25,704 nt of DNA from an uncultured bacterium (GTDB taxonomy: Bacteria; Bacteroidota; Bacteroidia; Bacteroidales; Bacteroidaceae). Shown in pieces: positions 15,129 through 22,998 of the stretch. The notes beneath the pieces were generated by a model. It ran no database searches, was not told the origin of the DNA, and saw nothing but the letters and a program-made list of their open reading frames with translations. The stretch lies in the NCBI GenBank assembly GCA_905215555.1, contig CAJMQU010000060.1:1-25704 (forward strand), in the 5' to 3' direction. Positions within the stretch are counted from its first letter, which is position 1; the number at the start of each line of letters is the position of its first letter. The position numbers and the translations under genes were made by a program.

Positions 15129-15892
15129 AATAAACTGTTTCTAATTAACATAAGTGTACAAGAAAGTCCCACGGCAATACACAGCACCAGTAGCAATGCT
15201 TGGATAAGCCGTGTGCATCCGGTCAGTACATGACCTTCCACGATGTCGATGACTCCATTCAGCAGGGGTACGCCCGGTACCAGATATAGTACGCTTGTCG
15301 CAATCGCTATTTCAGCGGTAGTTTCCAATGTCAGGGCTGAAGAAGCGACCAGAGAGGCAGCAAGGGCAGAGATGATGAAAACAATGTAATGGTTGATTTT
15401 CTTTTTCTGCATGACTTGTTTGATATAGAAACCGATCAGGGTAGCAGAAAAGACAATGAGGCGTGCAGTCCAGTCTCCACCGAACAGGGCACAGAATGAC
15501 GCATTGGCAAAACCTACCAGAAAGAGAGTGCAAAGCGGATCCATTTTGGGCCGTGAGATGATTTTCTCATATTTGTCCCATAATGTCTCCAGAGGAAGCC
15601 GGTTGTCATAAGCTTCCCAGCTGAGTGCGCTCAGTTCAGAATTCAATTCAAAGCTGATGGGGAAGGCGGGGATGATGGCTACTTCATTGTAAACTTCCAT
15701 GCTGTCGATATCACATACGCTTACAACCATGGTCTTCTGAAAAAGACTCATCTTGACGTCCACGTCCAGTGATTTTCCGATGCGGCGGGTATTTCGTATC
15801 ACACGCGAAGTGTGCACGCCCGAACCCATAAGCCGATTGGCATACTCCAGCAAAAACCGGGTAATTTCTTTTAATTCGTTTGGCGAATTCAT
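15125..15892 (-). CDS. Threonine/serine exporter family, YjjP-like half
   Basis: A 255-residue protein of the ThrE N-terminal (YjjP, DUF1212) family. The first about 115 residues are a soluble domain (LLEYANRLMGSGVHTSRVIR, then VSVCDIDSMEV). About five membrane helices follow from about residue 120, including YLVPGVPLLNGVIDIVEGHV, the family signature. It pairs with the overlapping YjjB-like gene to make a full ThrE-type exporter. In E. coli YjjPB has been reported to export succinate, a major Bacteroides fermentation product, so succinate is one possible substrate; this is inference. The operon has its own promoter box at 15937-15944. Confidence 0.9.
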   Translation of the reverse strand: MNSPNELKEITRFLLEYANRLMGSGVHTSRVIRNTRRIGKSLDVDVKMSLFQKTMVVSVCDIDSMEVYNEVAIIPAFPISFELNSELSALSWEAYDNRLPLETLWDKYEKIISRPKMDPLCTLFLVGFANASFCALFGGDWTARLIVFSATLIGFYIKQVMQKKKINHYIVFIISALAASLVASSALTLETTAEIAIATSVLYLVPGVPLLNGVIDIVEGHVLTGCTRLIQALLLVLCIAVGLSCTLMLIRNSLL

Positions 15893-15936
15893 ACTCTAAA
15901 ATGTTATCCTAAGTTACCTATTCTTGAAAAGCGCCG

Positions 15937-15944
15937 CAAAGGTA
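15937..15944 (-). promoter_or_regulatory. Promoter -7 box for the exporter operon
   Basis: On the minus strand TACCTTTG followed by C matches TAnnTTTG, 45 bases before the YjjP-like start codon. A T-rich stretch stands in for the -33 element. Confidence 0.65.
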
Positions 15945-15992
15945 CGGTTTTTAAAGGAAAGAAAAAACAGAATGCAGAGTATAATTCATTCT

Positions 15993-16502
15993 TCAGGCAA
16001 TACGGGGAATCGGATTATAATTGTACGTTACGATTTCTCCCGTCTTTAGTGAAGCGGGTACATCAATCAGACGTTGGTTTCTGCTTCCACGGAAACACAG
16101 GCTTTCGTCCCGGAGTTCCTGTTTGAATTTGCCGTCCACCAGTACGTCAATGTATTGCAATAGCTTGGACTGGAGCGGATTGCGCAATAACGTTTCAAAG
16201 GTATATCCCGTATAGCACCAGATGCTCTTATTGCTCTTCTCTTTAATGGCGCGTGCCAGTTCCGTGAATCCTTCCGGTTGGTACATCGGGTCTCCTCCGC
16301 TGAACGTTACATCTGCAAAGCTGTCGGCAAGCACCTTTTCCAGTATTTCATCTGTCGTCATCCAACGTCCCCGGTCGATGTCCCAGGATTCGGGATTATG
16401 GCAACCGGGACACCTGTTCGGACAGCCCGCTGCATAGATGGAGGTCCGGAAGCCCGGACCGTCCACTGTAGTATCTTCTATAATATCAAGAATTGAAAGC
16501 AC
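15993..16502 (-). CDS. nrdG: Anaerobic ribonucleotide reductase activase (radical SAM)
   Basis: Radical-SAM enzyme that abstracts hydrogen from NrdD to create its glycyl radical under anaerobic conditions. The CxxxCxxC cluster motif is Cys27, Cys31 and Cys34 in AGCPNRCPGCHN, followed by the FSGGDPM SAM-binding segment. The 169 residues are normal for NrdG. The start is GTG at 16502 (MLSILDIIEDTTVDGPGFR); no in-frame ATG lies upstream. It is 56 bases downstream of nrdD on the same strand, so the two are expected to be one operon. The spacer carries a weaker version of the AT-rich repeat seen elsewhere (GAATTAAAGATTAAATG, 16515-16531). Confidence 0.96.
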   Translation of the reverse strand: MLSILDIIEDTTVDGPGFRTSIYAAGCPNRCPGCHNPESWDIDRGRWMTTDEILEKVLADSFADVTFSGGDPMYQPEGFTELARAIKEKSNKSIWCYTGYTFETLLRNPLQSKLLQYIDVLVDGKFKQELRDESLCFRGSRNQRLIDVPASLKTGEIVTYNYNPIPRIA

Positions 16503-16558
16503 GGATAAATTGATGAATTAAAGATTAAATGTTGTGTGGGAGAGTGAAGATTCCATTT

Positions 16559-18766
16559 TTAGTTATGAACCACCCTGTCATTCAGTTCTGAGAGCTTGGC
16601 ATTGTTCCAGCGGTCAGTGGTGCCTACCAGGTAGCCGGTGATGCGTTGCAACTTGTCGATGTGTTTGCTTCCACACTTCGGGCATACTTCCAGGTTGGGA
16701 GTCGAGTTCTCGTAACCACATTCGAGGCAGCGGTTGCGGTTGTGGTTCACCGAGCCGTATCCAATATTGTACTGATCCATCATGTCCACTACACGCATAA
16801 TGACCTCCGGATTGTGGGTTGCGTCTCCATCTATTTCCACGTAGAAGATATGGCCGCCACGTGTCAGATCATGGTAAGGAGCCTCTATTTCCGCTTTATG
16901 GCGGGCACTGCACTTATAGTATACAGGCACGTGGTTGGAATTTGTATAATAATCCCTGTCCGTGATTCCGGGCAGCACACCATATTTCTTGCGGTCTACC
17001 CGTGTGAACTTGCCCGATAAGCCTTCGGCGGGTGTAGCCAGCACGCTGTAGTTGTGATGATACTGTTCAGAGAACTGATTAGCGCGGTCGCGCATATAGG
17101 TCACGATCCGTACTCCCAACTCCTGTGATTTCTCCGATTCTCCGTGATGTTTTCCGGTAAGCGCTACGAGGCATTCCGCCAGTCCGATGAAACCGATGCC
17201 CAGCGTTCCCTGGTTGATGACCGAAGCGATTGTATCGTTAGGTTTCAGTTTTTCGCAGCCTACCCATAAAGCAGACATCAACAGCGGAAATTGTTTGGCG
17301 AATGCGGTTTTCTGGAATTCCATGCGTTCGTGTAGCTGGCGTGCGGTTACTTCGAGCATCGCGTCCAGTTTGGCGAAGAATTTTGCAATGCGCAACTCTT
17401 CGTCTGCGGTTTCCATGCACTCGATGGCGAGGCGTACGATGTTGATGGTGGAGAATGAGATGTTTCCTCGTCCGATAGAAGTTTTCGGACCGAAACGGTT
17501 CTCGAATACACGTGTGCGGCAGCCCATTGTTGCCACTTCATGCTGATAACGTTTCGGGTCTTCCGCTTTCCACTCTTCGCTTTGGTTGAAAGTAGCGTCC
17601 AGATTCAGGAAGTTCGGGAAGAAACGGCGTGCGGTCACCTTGCAGGCAAGCTGGTAAAGATCGAAGTTCCGGTCTTCCGGCAGATAGCTTACACCGCGTT
17701 TCTTTTTCCATATCTGGATAGGGAAGATAGCTGTTTCGCCATTGCCCACGCCCTGATAGGTGCTTTTCAGTAATTCGCGGATGATGCAGCGTCCCTCTGC
17801 CGAAGTATCTGTACCGTAGTTGATGGAGCTGAATACGACCTGGTTTCCACCGCGTGAATGGATGGTATTCATATTATGGATGAACGCTTCCATGGACTGA
17901 TGCACGCGTGCCACTGTTTTGTTGACAGCATGCTGTACGATTCTTTTCTCGTCAGTGAGTCCGTCCAGAGGCTGTTGCAGATAATCTGCAAGTTCTTTCT
18001 GGTAGAGATGCGAATAATCTTTGCCGTTCAGTTCTTCCAGATTTTTGATTTCTTCAATGTAGCTGTTGCGCACGTAAGGAGCCAGATAAAAGTCGAATGC
18101 CGGGATGGCCTGTCCTCCGTGCATTTCGTTTTGTGCGGTTTCCAATGAGATACATCCCAGGATGCTTGCCGTTTCAATGCGTTTAGCCGGGCGGGATTCG
18201 CCGTGTCCGGCGGAGAAACCACAACTCAGAATGCGGTCCAGCGGATGCTGTACACACGTCAGGCTCTTGGTGGGGTAGTAATCCTTGTCATGGATATGCA
18301 GATAGTTGTTGTTTACCGCGTCCAGTACTTCTTCGCTCAGCAGATAATCATCTACGAAAGGTTTGGTGGTTTCGCTGGCAAATTTCATCATCATGCCTGC
18401 CGGAGTATCGGCGTTCATGTTGGCATTCTCCCTTGTGACATCGTTGGATTTGATATCTATAATCTCCAGAAACATATCGCGGGTCTTTGCTTTTCGGGCA
18501 ATGCTGCGTTGGTTGCGGTAGGCGATGTATTTCTGTGCCACATCTTTGCGGCTGCTTTTCATCAATTCCATTTCTACGGCATCCTGAATGGCTTCTACCG
18601 TCATCTGCGCACTTCCCTTGAAAGATATGTGGTCTGTGATCTGGCGTATCAGTTGCATGTCTTCGCCTTTATCCGTATGCAGCATTGCTTTACGGATGGC
18701 AGTGACTATTTTTTCTTCGTTGAAGCCTACTACGCGTCCGTCTCTTTTGATTACAGTCTGTATCAT
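16559..18766 (-). CDS. nrdD: Anaerobic (class III) ribonucleoside-triphosphate reductase
   Basis: Reduces ribonucleoside triphosphates to dNTPs in the absence of oxygen. Residues about 3-90 form the ATP-cone allosteric domain (TVIKRDGRVVGFNEEKIVTA). The catalytic barrel follows (SLTCVQHPLDRILSCGFSAG). A four-cysteine zinc site (Cys680, Cys683, Cys695, Cys698) precedes the glycyl-radical segment RITGYLVGT, with Gly711 as the expected radical residue. The 735 residues and intact ends indicate a full enzyme. The gene is transcribed from a clear -7 box at 18813-18820, with three TGGAAAACTYT boxes upstream, and is followed by its activase nrdG. Confidence 0.97.
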   Translation of the reverse strand: MIQTVIKRDGRVVGFNEEKIVTAIRKAMLHTDKGEDMQLIRQITDHISFKGSAQMTVEAIQDAVEMELMKSSRKDVAQKYIAYRNQRSIARKAKTRDMFLEIIDIKSNDVTRENANMNADTPAGMMMKFASETTKPFVDDYLLSEEVLDAVNNNYLHIHDKDYYPTKSLTCVQHPLDRILSCGFSAGHGESRPAKRIETASILGCISLETAQNEMHGGQAIPAFDFYLAPYVRNSYIEEIKNLEELNGKDYSHLYQKELADYLQQPLDGLTDEKRIVQHAVNKTVARVHQSMEAFIHNMNTIHSRGGNQVVFSSINYGTDTSAEGRCIIRELLKSTYQGVGNGETAIFPIQIWKKKRGVSYLPEDRNFDLYQLACKVTARRFFPNFLNLDATFNQSEEWKAEDPKRYQHEVATMGCRTRVFENRFGPKTSIGRGNISFSTINIVRLAIECMETADEELRIAKFFAKLDAMLEVTARQLHERMEFQKTAFAKQFPLLMSALWVGCEKLKPNDTIASVINQGTLGIGFIGLAECLVALTGKHHGESEKSQELGVRIVTYMRDRANQFSEQYHHNYSVLATPAEGLSGKFTRVDRKKYGVLPGITDRDYYTNSNHVPVYYKCSARHKAEIEAPYHDLTRGGHIFYVEIDGDATHNPEVIMRVVDMMDQYNIGYGSVNHNRNRCLECGYENSTPNLEVCPKCGSKHIDKLQRITGYLVGTTDRWNNAKLSELNDRVVHN

Positions 18767-18812
18767 GGTTTCGTTTATCTTATTAGTTACTCTTTTTTGA
18801 AATTAGGATTGC

Positions 18813-18820
18813 AAAGGTAT
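18813..18820 (-). promoter_or_regulatory. Promoter -7 box of nrdD
   Basis: Minus-strand TACCTTTG followed by C, 46 bases before the start codon. There is no TTTG at the usual -33 distance; the nearest TGGAAAACTTT box sits just upstream at about -40 to -50. Confidence 0.65.
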
Positions 18821-18845
18821 AAACTTATCTGCAAGTTTTTGTTTT

Positions 18846-18965
18846 TGGAAAACTTTTATCCATCTAAAATATGTTAATCTATTGATTGTCAAATGTGTTT
18901 GTGGTGCAAATGGAAAACTTTCTGTTTTGATAGGCTTTCTAAAGTTGCTCAAAATGGAAAACTCT
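18846..18965. promoter_or_regulatory. Three direct-repeat boxes upstream of nrdD
   Basis: TGGAAAACTTT occurs at 18846-18856 and 18911-18921, and TGGAAAACTCT at 18955-18965, all in one orientation. Read on the nrdD strand they are AAAGTTTTCCA-type sites. They do not resemble the NrdR-box consensus. They may bind a regulator of nrdD; unproven. The stretch 18767-19074 otherwise holds the nrdD promoter and the terminator of the next unit. Confidence 0.45.
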
Positions 18966-18982
18966 AAGTAATAGGTAGATAC

Positions 18983-19020
18983 AAAAAACTCCCCTGTTAC
19001 GAGTGTCTGTAACAGGGGAG
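18983..19020 (-). terminator. Terminator of the TlpA-like gene
   Basis: CTCCCCTGTTAC (18989-19000) pairs perfectly with GTAACAGGGGAG (19009-19020) around an 8-base loop. On the minus strand it is followed by TTTTTTG. Confidence 0.93.
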
Positions 19021-19074
19021 CCATGCTATAAGAAGTGTTTTCTCCGTGAGGAGTATTTCTCTTTCAGGCAGAGA

Positions 19075-20169
19075 TTATTTGATTACTTCAGCCAGTTTTT
19101 CCTGCAATTCTTCGCCGTGCAAACCGCGGGCGATGATTGTTCCTTCACCGTCAATCAATACAGTGTGGGGAATGCTGCTAACCGCATACAACTGGGCGCC
19201 TTCACAGTTCCAATATTTCAGGTCGGACATTTGCGGCCAGGTGATGTTCAGCTTTTCGATAGCTTCTTTCCATGCTTCACCGTTCTGATCCAAAGATACA
19301 CCCACGATTTCAAAGCCTTTGTTCTTGTATTTGGCGTAAGCGTCTACCAGGTTCGGCATTTCACGACGGCAGGGGCCGCACCAGCTTGCCCAAAAGTCGA
19401 CGAGCACAACTTTGCCTTTGCCTACATAGTCAGACAGTTTCACCGGTTTTCCGTCAGGAGTTTCCATTGCGAAATCAGTGAATTTCTGGCCTACGGCAGT
19501 AGCTTTCATTTTTTCTACGTTTGCTTTGATTTTAATGATAACCTCGTCGTTGGCGAATTCAGCGGGGATTTGCGGCATCAGCGGGTCAAGTTCATCTACT
19601 TCAAGGTAGTAATAGTTGTTCTTCAGCAAGTGAACGCCTACTATGTTCGTGATGTTCTTGGCGATGCCTGCTTTGGTGATTTCCATTGTTTTCTCTTGCA
19701 GAGCATTCATCTCTTTCATTTTGGCTTCACGCTGTTCGTCGGTGAGGGTAGTGTCTGACATTGATTCGTATATGGTCATCATTTGTTTGTTCAGGTCGTT
19801 CAGTTGAGCTCTGATTTCCTGGTAAGCATCATTGTTCGGCGTGCCGGTGGCAGAATCGTTGTCACGTGTCAGATTGATGTTGATTTTACCGTTTTCAAGG
19901 AAGAAGTCCATTAAGATGCCTTCTTTGCCTGCAGGTCTGTAAGTTACGTAACGGTTCACAGCAGTGTCTTGCGTACCTTTGAAGGTAAATGTCCCATTAC
20001 TGATGACAGCCGAATCCATTTTAACAAGATTCCTGCCTTCTACTTTTTGCAAATATACAGTGTCACCGTCGGCTCCACCCTCTACAGTTCCGGTTAGCAC
20101 ATAACCTTTGTTTCCGCTACAGGCAGCAACTATGGCAGCCACAGCGAGCAAATAGATAATTTTTTTCAT
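19075..20169 (-). CDS. TlpA-like thiol-disulfide lipoprotein with DUF4369 domain
   Basis: Envelope redox protein. Residues 1-16 are a lipoprotein signal ending in the lipobox VAAC with Cys17 as lipidation site; the following SGNK lacks acidic residues, so a surface-export signal is not evident. Residues about 22-120 fit the DUF4369 beta domain common in Bacteroidetes, then a helical charged linker (about 115-170). A thioredoxin fold from about 225 carries the active site WCGPC (Cys264, Cys267) in LVDFWASWCGPCRREMP. The 364-residue length fits. It probably reduces or isomerises disulfides of secreted proteins; the partner is unknown. It has its own promoter (20204-20211) and terminator, so it is monocistronic. 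Confidence 0.92.
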   Translation of the reverse strand: MKKIIYLLAVAAIVAACSGNKGYVLTGTVEGGADGDTVYLQKVEGRNLVKMDSAVISNGTFTFKGTQDTAVNRYVTYRPAGKEGILMDFFLENGKININLTRDNDSATGTPNNDAYQEIRAQLNDLNKQMMTIYESMSDTTLTDEQREAKMKEMNALQEKTMEITKAGIAKNITNIVGVHLLKNNYYYLEVDELDPLMPQIPAEFANDEVIIKIKANVEKMKATAVGQKFTDFAMETPDGKPVKLSDYVGKGKVVLVDFWASWCGPCRREMPNLVDAYAKYKNKGFEIVGVSLDQNGEAWKEAIEKLNITWPQMSDLKYWNCEGAQLYAVSSIPHTVLIDGEGTIIARGLHGEELQEKLAEVIK

Positions 20170-20203
20170 TGCTTCTATTTTTTATAAATATGATAGTTGG
20201 TTA

Positions 20204-20211
20204 CAAAGATA
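20204..20211 (-). promoter_or_regulatory. Promoter -7 box of the TlpA-like gene
   Basis: Minus-strand TATCTTTG, an exact TAnnTTTG match 35 bases before the start codon. It begins just after the U-tract of the rpsP terminator. Confidence 0.65.
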
Positions 20212-20215
20212 ATCA

Positions 20216-20250
20216 ATAAAAAATCCCCTCCGGCATAACCGGAGAGGATT
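20216..20250 (-). terminator. Terminator of rpsP
   Basis: AATCCCCTCCGG (20222-20233) and CCGGAGAGGATT (20239-20250) form a 12-position stem with one mismatch and a five-base loop. On the minus strand a T run follows. Confidence 0.9.
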
Positions 20251-20294
20251 TTATAGTTTTAATCCCATTTTTTGTAATCGTACTGTGCCTACTA

Positions 20295-20849
20295 TTATTC
20301 AGCAGCAGCTTCAGCTGCAGGAGCTTCTTCGGCAGGTGCCTCTGTTGCTTCTTCTGCGGGGGCTTCGGCAGCGGCTTTTTCTGCTTCTTCAGCAGCTTTC
20401 TTTTCAGCCAATGCTTTAGCTTTTTCAGCGTTAACTTTCTTCTCGGCTTCCAGACGTGCTTTAGCTTCAGCTTTCTTAGCTTCTTCGTCTTTTGCTTTCA
20501 AAGCAGCCAGACCGCTTTGCTTGTTGCTCTTCCAAGCTTCGAATTTGGCGTCAGCTTCTGCTTCGCCGAATGCGCCTTTAGCCACACCACCCATAAGGTG
20601 CTTTTTCATGTAAACGCCTTCGCGTGACAGGATGTTACGAACAGTGTCGGTAGGTTGTGCACCTTTCATAACCCAGTCAAGTGCGCGGTCGAACTTCAAA
20701 TCTACTGTGGCAGGATTGGTGTTCGGATTGTACGTACCAATCTTCTCAATAAATTTACCATCACGTGGTGCTCTTACGTCTGCAATAACGATAGAGTAGA
20801 AAGCATAGCTTTTACGTCCATGTCTTTGCAATCTGATTTTTGTTGCCAT
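20295..20849 (-). CDS. rpsP: 30S ribosomal protein S16 with C-terminal extension
   Basis: Small-subunit protein needed for 30S assembly. The N-terminal MATKIRLQRHGRKSYAFYSI, followed by IVIADVRAPRDGKFIEKIG and YNPNT, is the S16 signature. The core ends at about residue 85. The protein runs on to 184 residues, about twice the length of E. coli S16; residues about 115-184 are a low-complexity Ala/Glu/Lys tail (AEEAEKAAAEAPAEEATEAP) predicted to be helical or disordered. Long S16 tails of this kind are known in Bacteroidetes. It has its own promoter and terminator. rimM, its neighbour in many bacteria, is absent here. Confidence 0.97.
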   Translation of the reverse strand: MATKIRLQRHGRKSYAFYSIVIADVRAPRDGKFIEKIGTYNPNTNPATVDLKFDRALDWVMKGAQPTDTVRNILSREGVYMKKHLMGGVAKGAFGEAEADAKFEAWKSNKQSGLAALKAKDEEAKKAEAKARLEAEKKVNAEKAKALAEKKAAEEAEKAAAEAPAEEATEAPAEEAPAAEAAAE

Positions 20850-20884
20850 TTTAAATAATGTTTTTAATAAATGATTTGAATAAT

Positions 20885-20903
20885 GCTATTATCTCGTAAT
20901 AGC
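20885..20903 (-). promoter_or_regulatory. Hairpin at the 5' end of the rpsP leader
   Basis: GCTATTA and TAATAGC form a 7-base stem with a five-base loop within the first bases of the predicted transcript. It could protect the 5' end or take part in ribosomal-protein feedback; no known leader motif was recognised. Confidence 0.35.
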
Positions 20904-20908
20904 GGGTG

Positions 20909-20939
20909 CAAAGGTAGGGCTTTTATTTTGATTGACAAA
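20909..20939 (-). promoter_or_regulatory. Full Bacteroides-type promoter of rpsP
   Basis: On the minus strand TTTG (20936-20939), a 19-base spacer, then TACCTTTG (20909-20916). This is the best complete -33/-7 match in the window. Confidence 0.85.
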
Positions 20940-20946
20940 GAGTTCG

Positions 20947-20982
20947 TTAAAAAAAGGATGAATTTCATTGAAATTCATCCTT
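20947..20982 (-). terminator. Terminator of the RRM gene
   Basis: AAGGATGAATTTC (20954-20966) and GAAATTCATCCTT (20970-20982) form a perfect 13-base stem with a three-base loop. On the minus strand TTTTTT follows. Confidence 0.93.
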
Positions 20983-21009
20983 CCTTAGTGGTGTATTATC
21001 TGAGAATAA

Positions 21010-21255
21010 TTAATTCTTCGGTAATGCTTCTTTAACTACCATCGGACGGCCTACATATTCAGCACCGTTCAATGCATTGATGGCGTTAGATGCTTCTGCA
21101 GAATCCGGCATTTCGATGAATGCAAATCCTTTGGATCTTCTTGTTTCGCGATCAGTGATGATTCTTACTGAATCTACTGTTCCATACTCTTCCATAACAT
21201 CTCTCAAGTCTTGTTCTCTAACCTTGTAATTCAGGTTACCTACATACAAATTCAT
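21010..21255 (-). CDS. Small RRM RNA-binding protein
   Basis: An 81-residue protein that is essentially one RNA-recognition motif. RNP2 is LYVGNL (residues 3-8) and RNP1 is KGFAFIEM (42-49), with the exposed aromatic residues for stacking on RNA bases. Such single-RRM proteins are common in Bacteroidetes and cyanobacteria; in Bacteroides they are thought to bind RNA broadly and influence expression after transcription. The gene stands alone with a promoter-like box about 140 bases upstream and a strong terminator, so the mRNA has a long AT-rich leader that could allow self-regulation. RNA targets cannot be inferred here. Confidence 0.95.
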   Translation of the reverse strand: MNLYVGNLNYKVREQDLRDVMEEYGTVDSVRIITDRETRRSKGFAFIEMPDSAEASNAINALNGAEYVGRPMVVKEALPKN

Positions 21256-21393
21256 AAATCTAAAAAATAATAAATTAATAATTCAATAAACAAAGTTTTT
21301 GGAAGTTGTTAGGTCAGAGATGGAAATACTCAATACAGAGGAAGTACATATGTGAAATAATCAAATCGAATAAACTTTCTTATTGTTCGGATG

Positions 21394-21401
21394 CAAAGTA
21401 A
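21394..21401 (-). promoter_or_regulatory. Probable promoter -7 box of the RRM gene
   Basis: Minus-strand TTACTTTG followed by C. It resembles TAnnTTTG but has one base fewer between TA and TTTG. It implies a leader of about 130 bases. The remainder of 21256-21509 is AT-rich with no other feature seen. Confidence 0.4.
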
Positions 21402-21509
21402 CGCATTCTTTTTCAATAATGCACTATCTTTTGCTGTTTTTTTTCAAAAAAGTCGTTTTTTTATGGTTTTGAATTAGTTAACCCGCTTCTTTGTTATCCG
21501 CGTCCCCCT

Positions 21510-22823
21510 TCACGAATATCTTTTGGGATATCTTATCAATATGGCCAGCAGTGCGCATGCCCCCATTGTAAACGTATAATATAAACTGCCGATGATGCTG
21601 ATGGGCGAGATGCCGGCCAATCCGGCTGCAATCAGCAATTGGGCACCGTAAGGGATGACGCCCTGTATCAGGCAGGAGAAAGTGTCCAGGATACTGGCTG
21701 TTTTCCGCCGGTCGAGGTGGAAGCGCAGGGCGATGTCCTTGGCTATCGGTCCGGTGGTGATGATGGCGATGGTATTGTTTGCCGTGCATAGATTGGCGAT
21801 GCTGACAAGGGCGGCGATGCTCAACTCTGCCCCTCGCTTTCCTTTTACGCGGCGTGTCAGGCGGGAGATGATGAAGTCTATGCCTCCGTTGTAGCGGATG
21901 GTTTCGAGCATGCCTCCGGCAAGCAGAGTGATGATGATGAGTTCGCCCATGCCTGTGATGCCTGTTCCCATGGCGCCGAACCAGTCGAAGAAAGCCGTGC
22001 TCATGTCCGTTCCGCTAGTGACAACGCCTATGATGCCCGTGCTGAGAATGCCCAGTAGCAGAACCAGCATGACATTGACGCCTGCCACTGCCGTGCCCAG
22101 GACAATGAGATAGGGGATCACTTTTGCCCATTCAATAGCTTGCGCCTGTGCGGGAGCTGATATGGATAACCCCTGGAATATGTAGATACATAGCACGATC
22201 AGTGCAGCCGGTACTACAATCATGAAGTTTACCCGGAACTTATCGCGCATTACGCAATCCTGTGTTTTGGTGGATGCTATTGTCGTATCCGAGATAAACG
22301 AGAGATTATCTCCGAAAAAAGATCCGCCTACTACGATGGCGACCATATACGGCAAGTCGATACCCGTCTTTTCCGCCAGTCCGATGGCTACGGGGGTAAG
22401 CGCCACGATTGTCCCCACGCTGGTACCTATGGAGAGTGAAATGAAACAGGCGGCAATGAAGATACCTGCCAGCAACAGGTTGTCCGGCAGGATGCTCAAT
22501 GTCAGATTCACCGTTGCGTCGATTGCCCCCATTTGTTTGGCGCTCTGTGCGAAAGCTCCGGCAAGGACGAATATCCATATCATTAATATGATGTTCTTGT
22601 TGCTCGCCCCTACGGAGAACTGGTATACCCGCTTTTCCAGGCTCAGTCCGCGCGTCAGCGCAATGGCATAGCAGGATGATAACAGGAAGGCCACCGTAAT
22701 GGGAACCTTGTAGAAATCATTGACAATCAGCGAGGTCACCAGATACAGGCATAAAAACACTGCCAGCGGACTTAATGCCCACCATCCGCCTTTCTTCTTA
22801 TTTATTGTATTTGTAGTTTCCAA
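21510..22823 (-). CDS. nhaC: NhaC-family Na+/H+ antiporter
   Basis: Inner-membrane antiporter that expels Na+ in exchange for protons. About 10-12 hydrophobic helices are visible. The family hallmark GGSFFGDNLSFISDTTIAST lies mid-protein, and TANNTIAIITTGPIAKDIA is the C-terminal counterpart. The frame is open from a TTG at 22850, but that codon overlaps the promoter -7 box, so the TTG at 22823 (METTNTINKKKGGWW) is chosen; this gives about 437 residues. No ATG is available at the N-terminus. It is a single-gene unit. Na+ export would fit the Na+-type V-ATPase predicted at the other end of the window, though the two are not linked in an operon. Confidence 0.92.
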   Translation of the reverse strand: METTNTINKKKGGWWALSPLAVFLCLYLVTSLIVNDFYKVPITVAFLLSSCYAIALTRGLSLEKRVYQFSVGASNKNIILMIWIFVLAGAFAQSAKQMGAIDATVNLTLSILPDNLLLAGIFIAACFISLSIGTSVGTIVALTPVAIGLAEKTGIDLPYMVAIVVGGSFFGDNLSFISDTTIASTKTQDCVMRDKFRVNFMIVVPAALIVLCIYIFQGLSISAPAQAQAIEWAKVIPYLIVLGTAVAGVNVMLVLLLGILSTGIIGVVTSGTDMSTAFFDWFGAMGTGITGMGELIIITLLAGGMLETIRYNGGIDFIISRLTRRVKGKRGAELSIAALVSIANLCTANNTIAIITTGPIAKDIALRFHLDRRKTASILDTFSCLIQGVIPYGAQLLIAAGLAGISPISIIGSLYYTFTMGACALLAILIRYPKRYS

Positions 22824-22847
22824 GAATTCAAATTTTAAAAAACCGTG

Positions 22848-22855
22848 CAAAGATA
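22848..22855 (-). promoter_or_regulatory. Promoter -7 box of nhaC
   Basis: Minus-strand TATCTTTG followed by C, an exact TAnnTTTG match. It gives a short leader of about 18 bases to the TTG start at 22823 and rules out the TTG at 22850. Confidence 0.7.
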
Positions 22856-22872
22856 ATGCAAATCGGAAGCAG

Positions 22873-22898
22873 AACTTTCATGCTCGCATGAAAAAGTT
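22873..22898. promoter_or_regulatory. Palindrome upstream of the nhaC promoter
   Basis: TTTCATGC (22876-22883) and GCATGAAA (22886-22893) are perfect complements around TC. The flanks AACTT/AAGTT extend the pairing with a two-base offset. Its centre is about 43 bases upstream of the likely transcription start, the usual place for a regulator site. Confidence 0.45.
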
Positions 22899-22930
22899 GT
22901 GCTGAGATGCACTTCTCTTATTCTAAAGAT

Positions 22931-22967
22931 AAAAACAAAAGGGCAGAACCTCTGAATTGTTCCGCCC
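22931..22967 (-). terminator. Terminator of the uxaA unit
   Basis: GGGCAGAAC (22941-22949) pairs with GTTCCGCCC (22959-22967) with one mismatch. On the minus strand TTTTGTTTTT follows. Confidence 0.82.
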
Positions 22968-22998
22968 CTCTGATTCTTTTTTTATTTCAACTTCCAAT

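Noticed and set aside
19003..19758. 251-codon + strand frame opposite the TlpA-like gene
   Set aside because: It starts in the terminator hairpin and is antisense to a lipoprotein gene with a clear lipobox and WCGPC motif.
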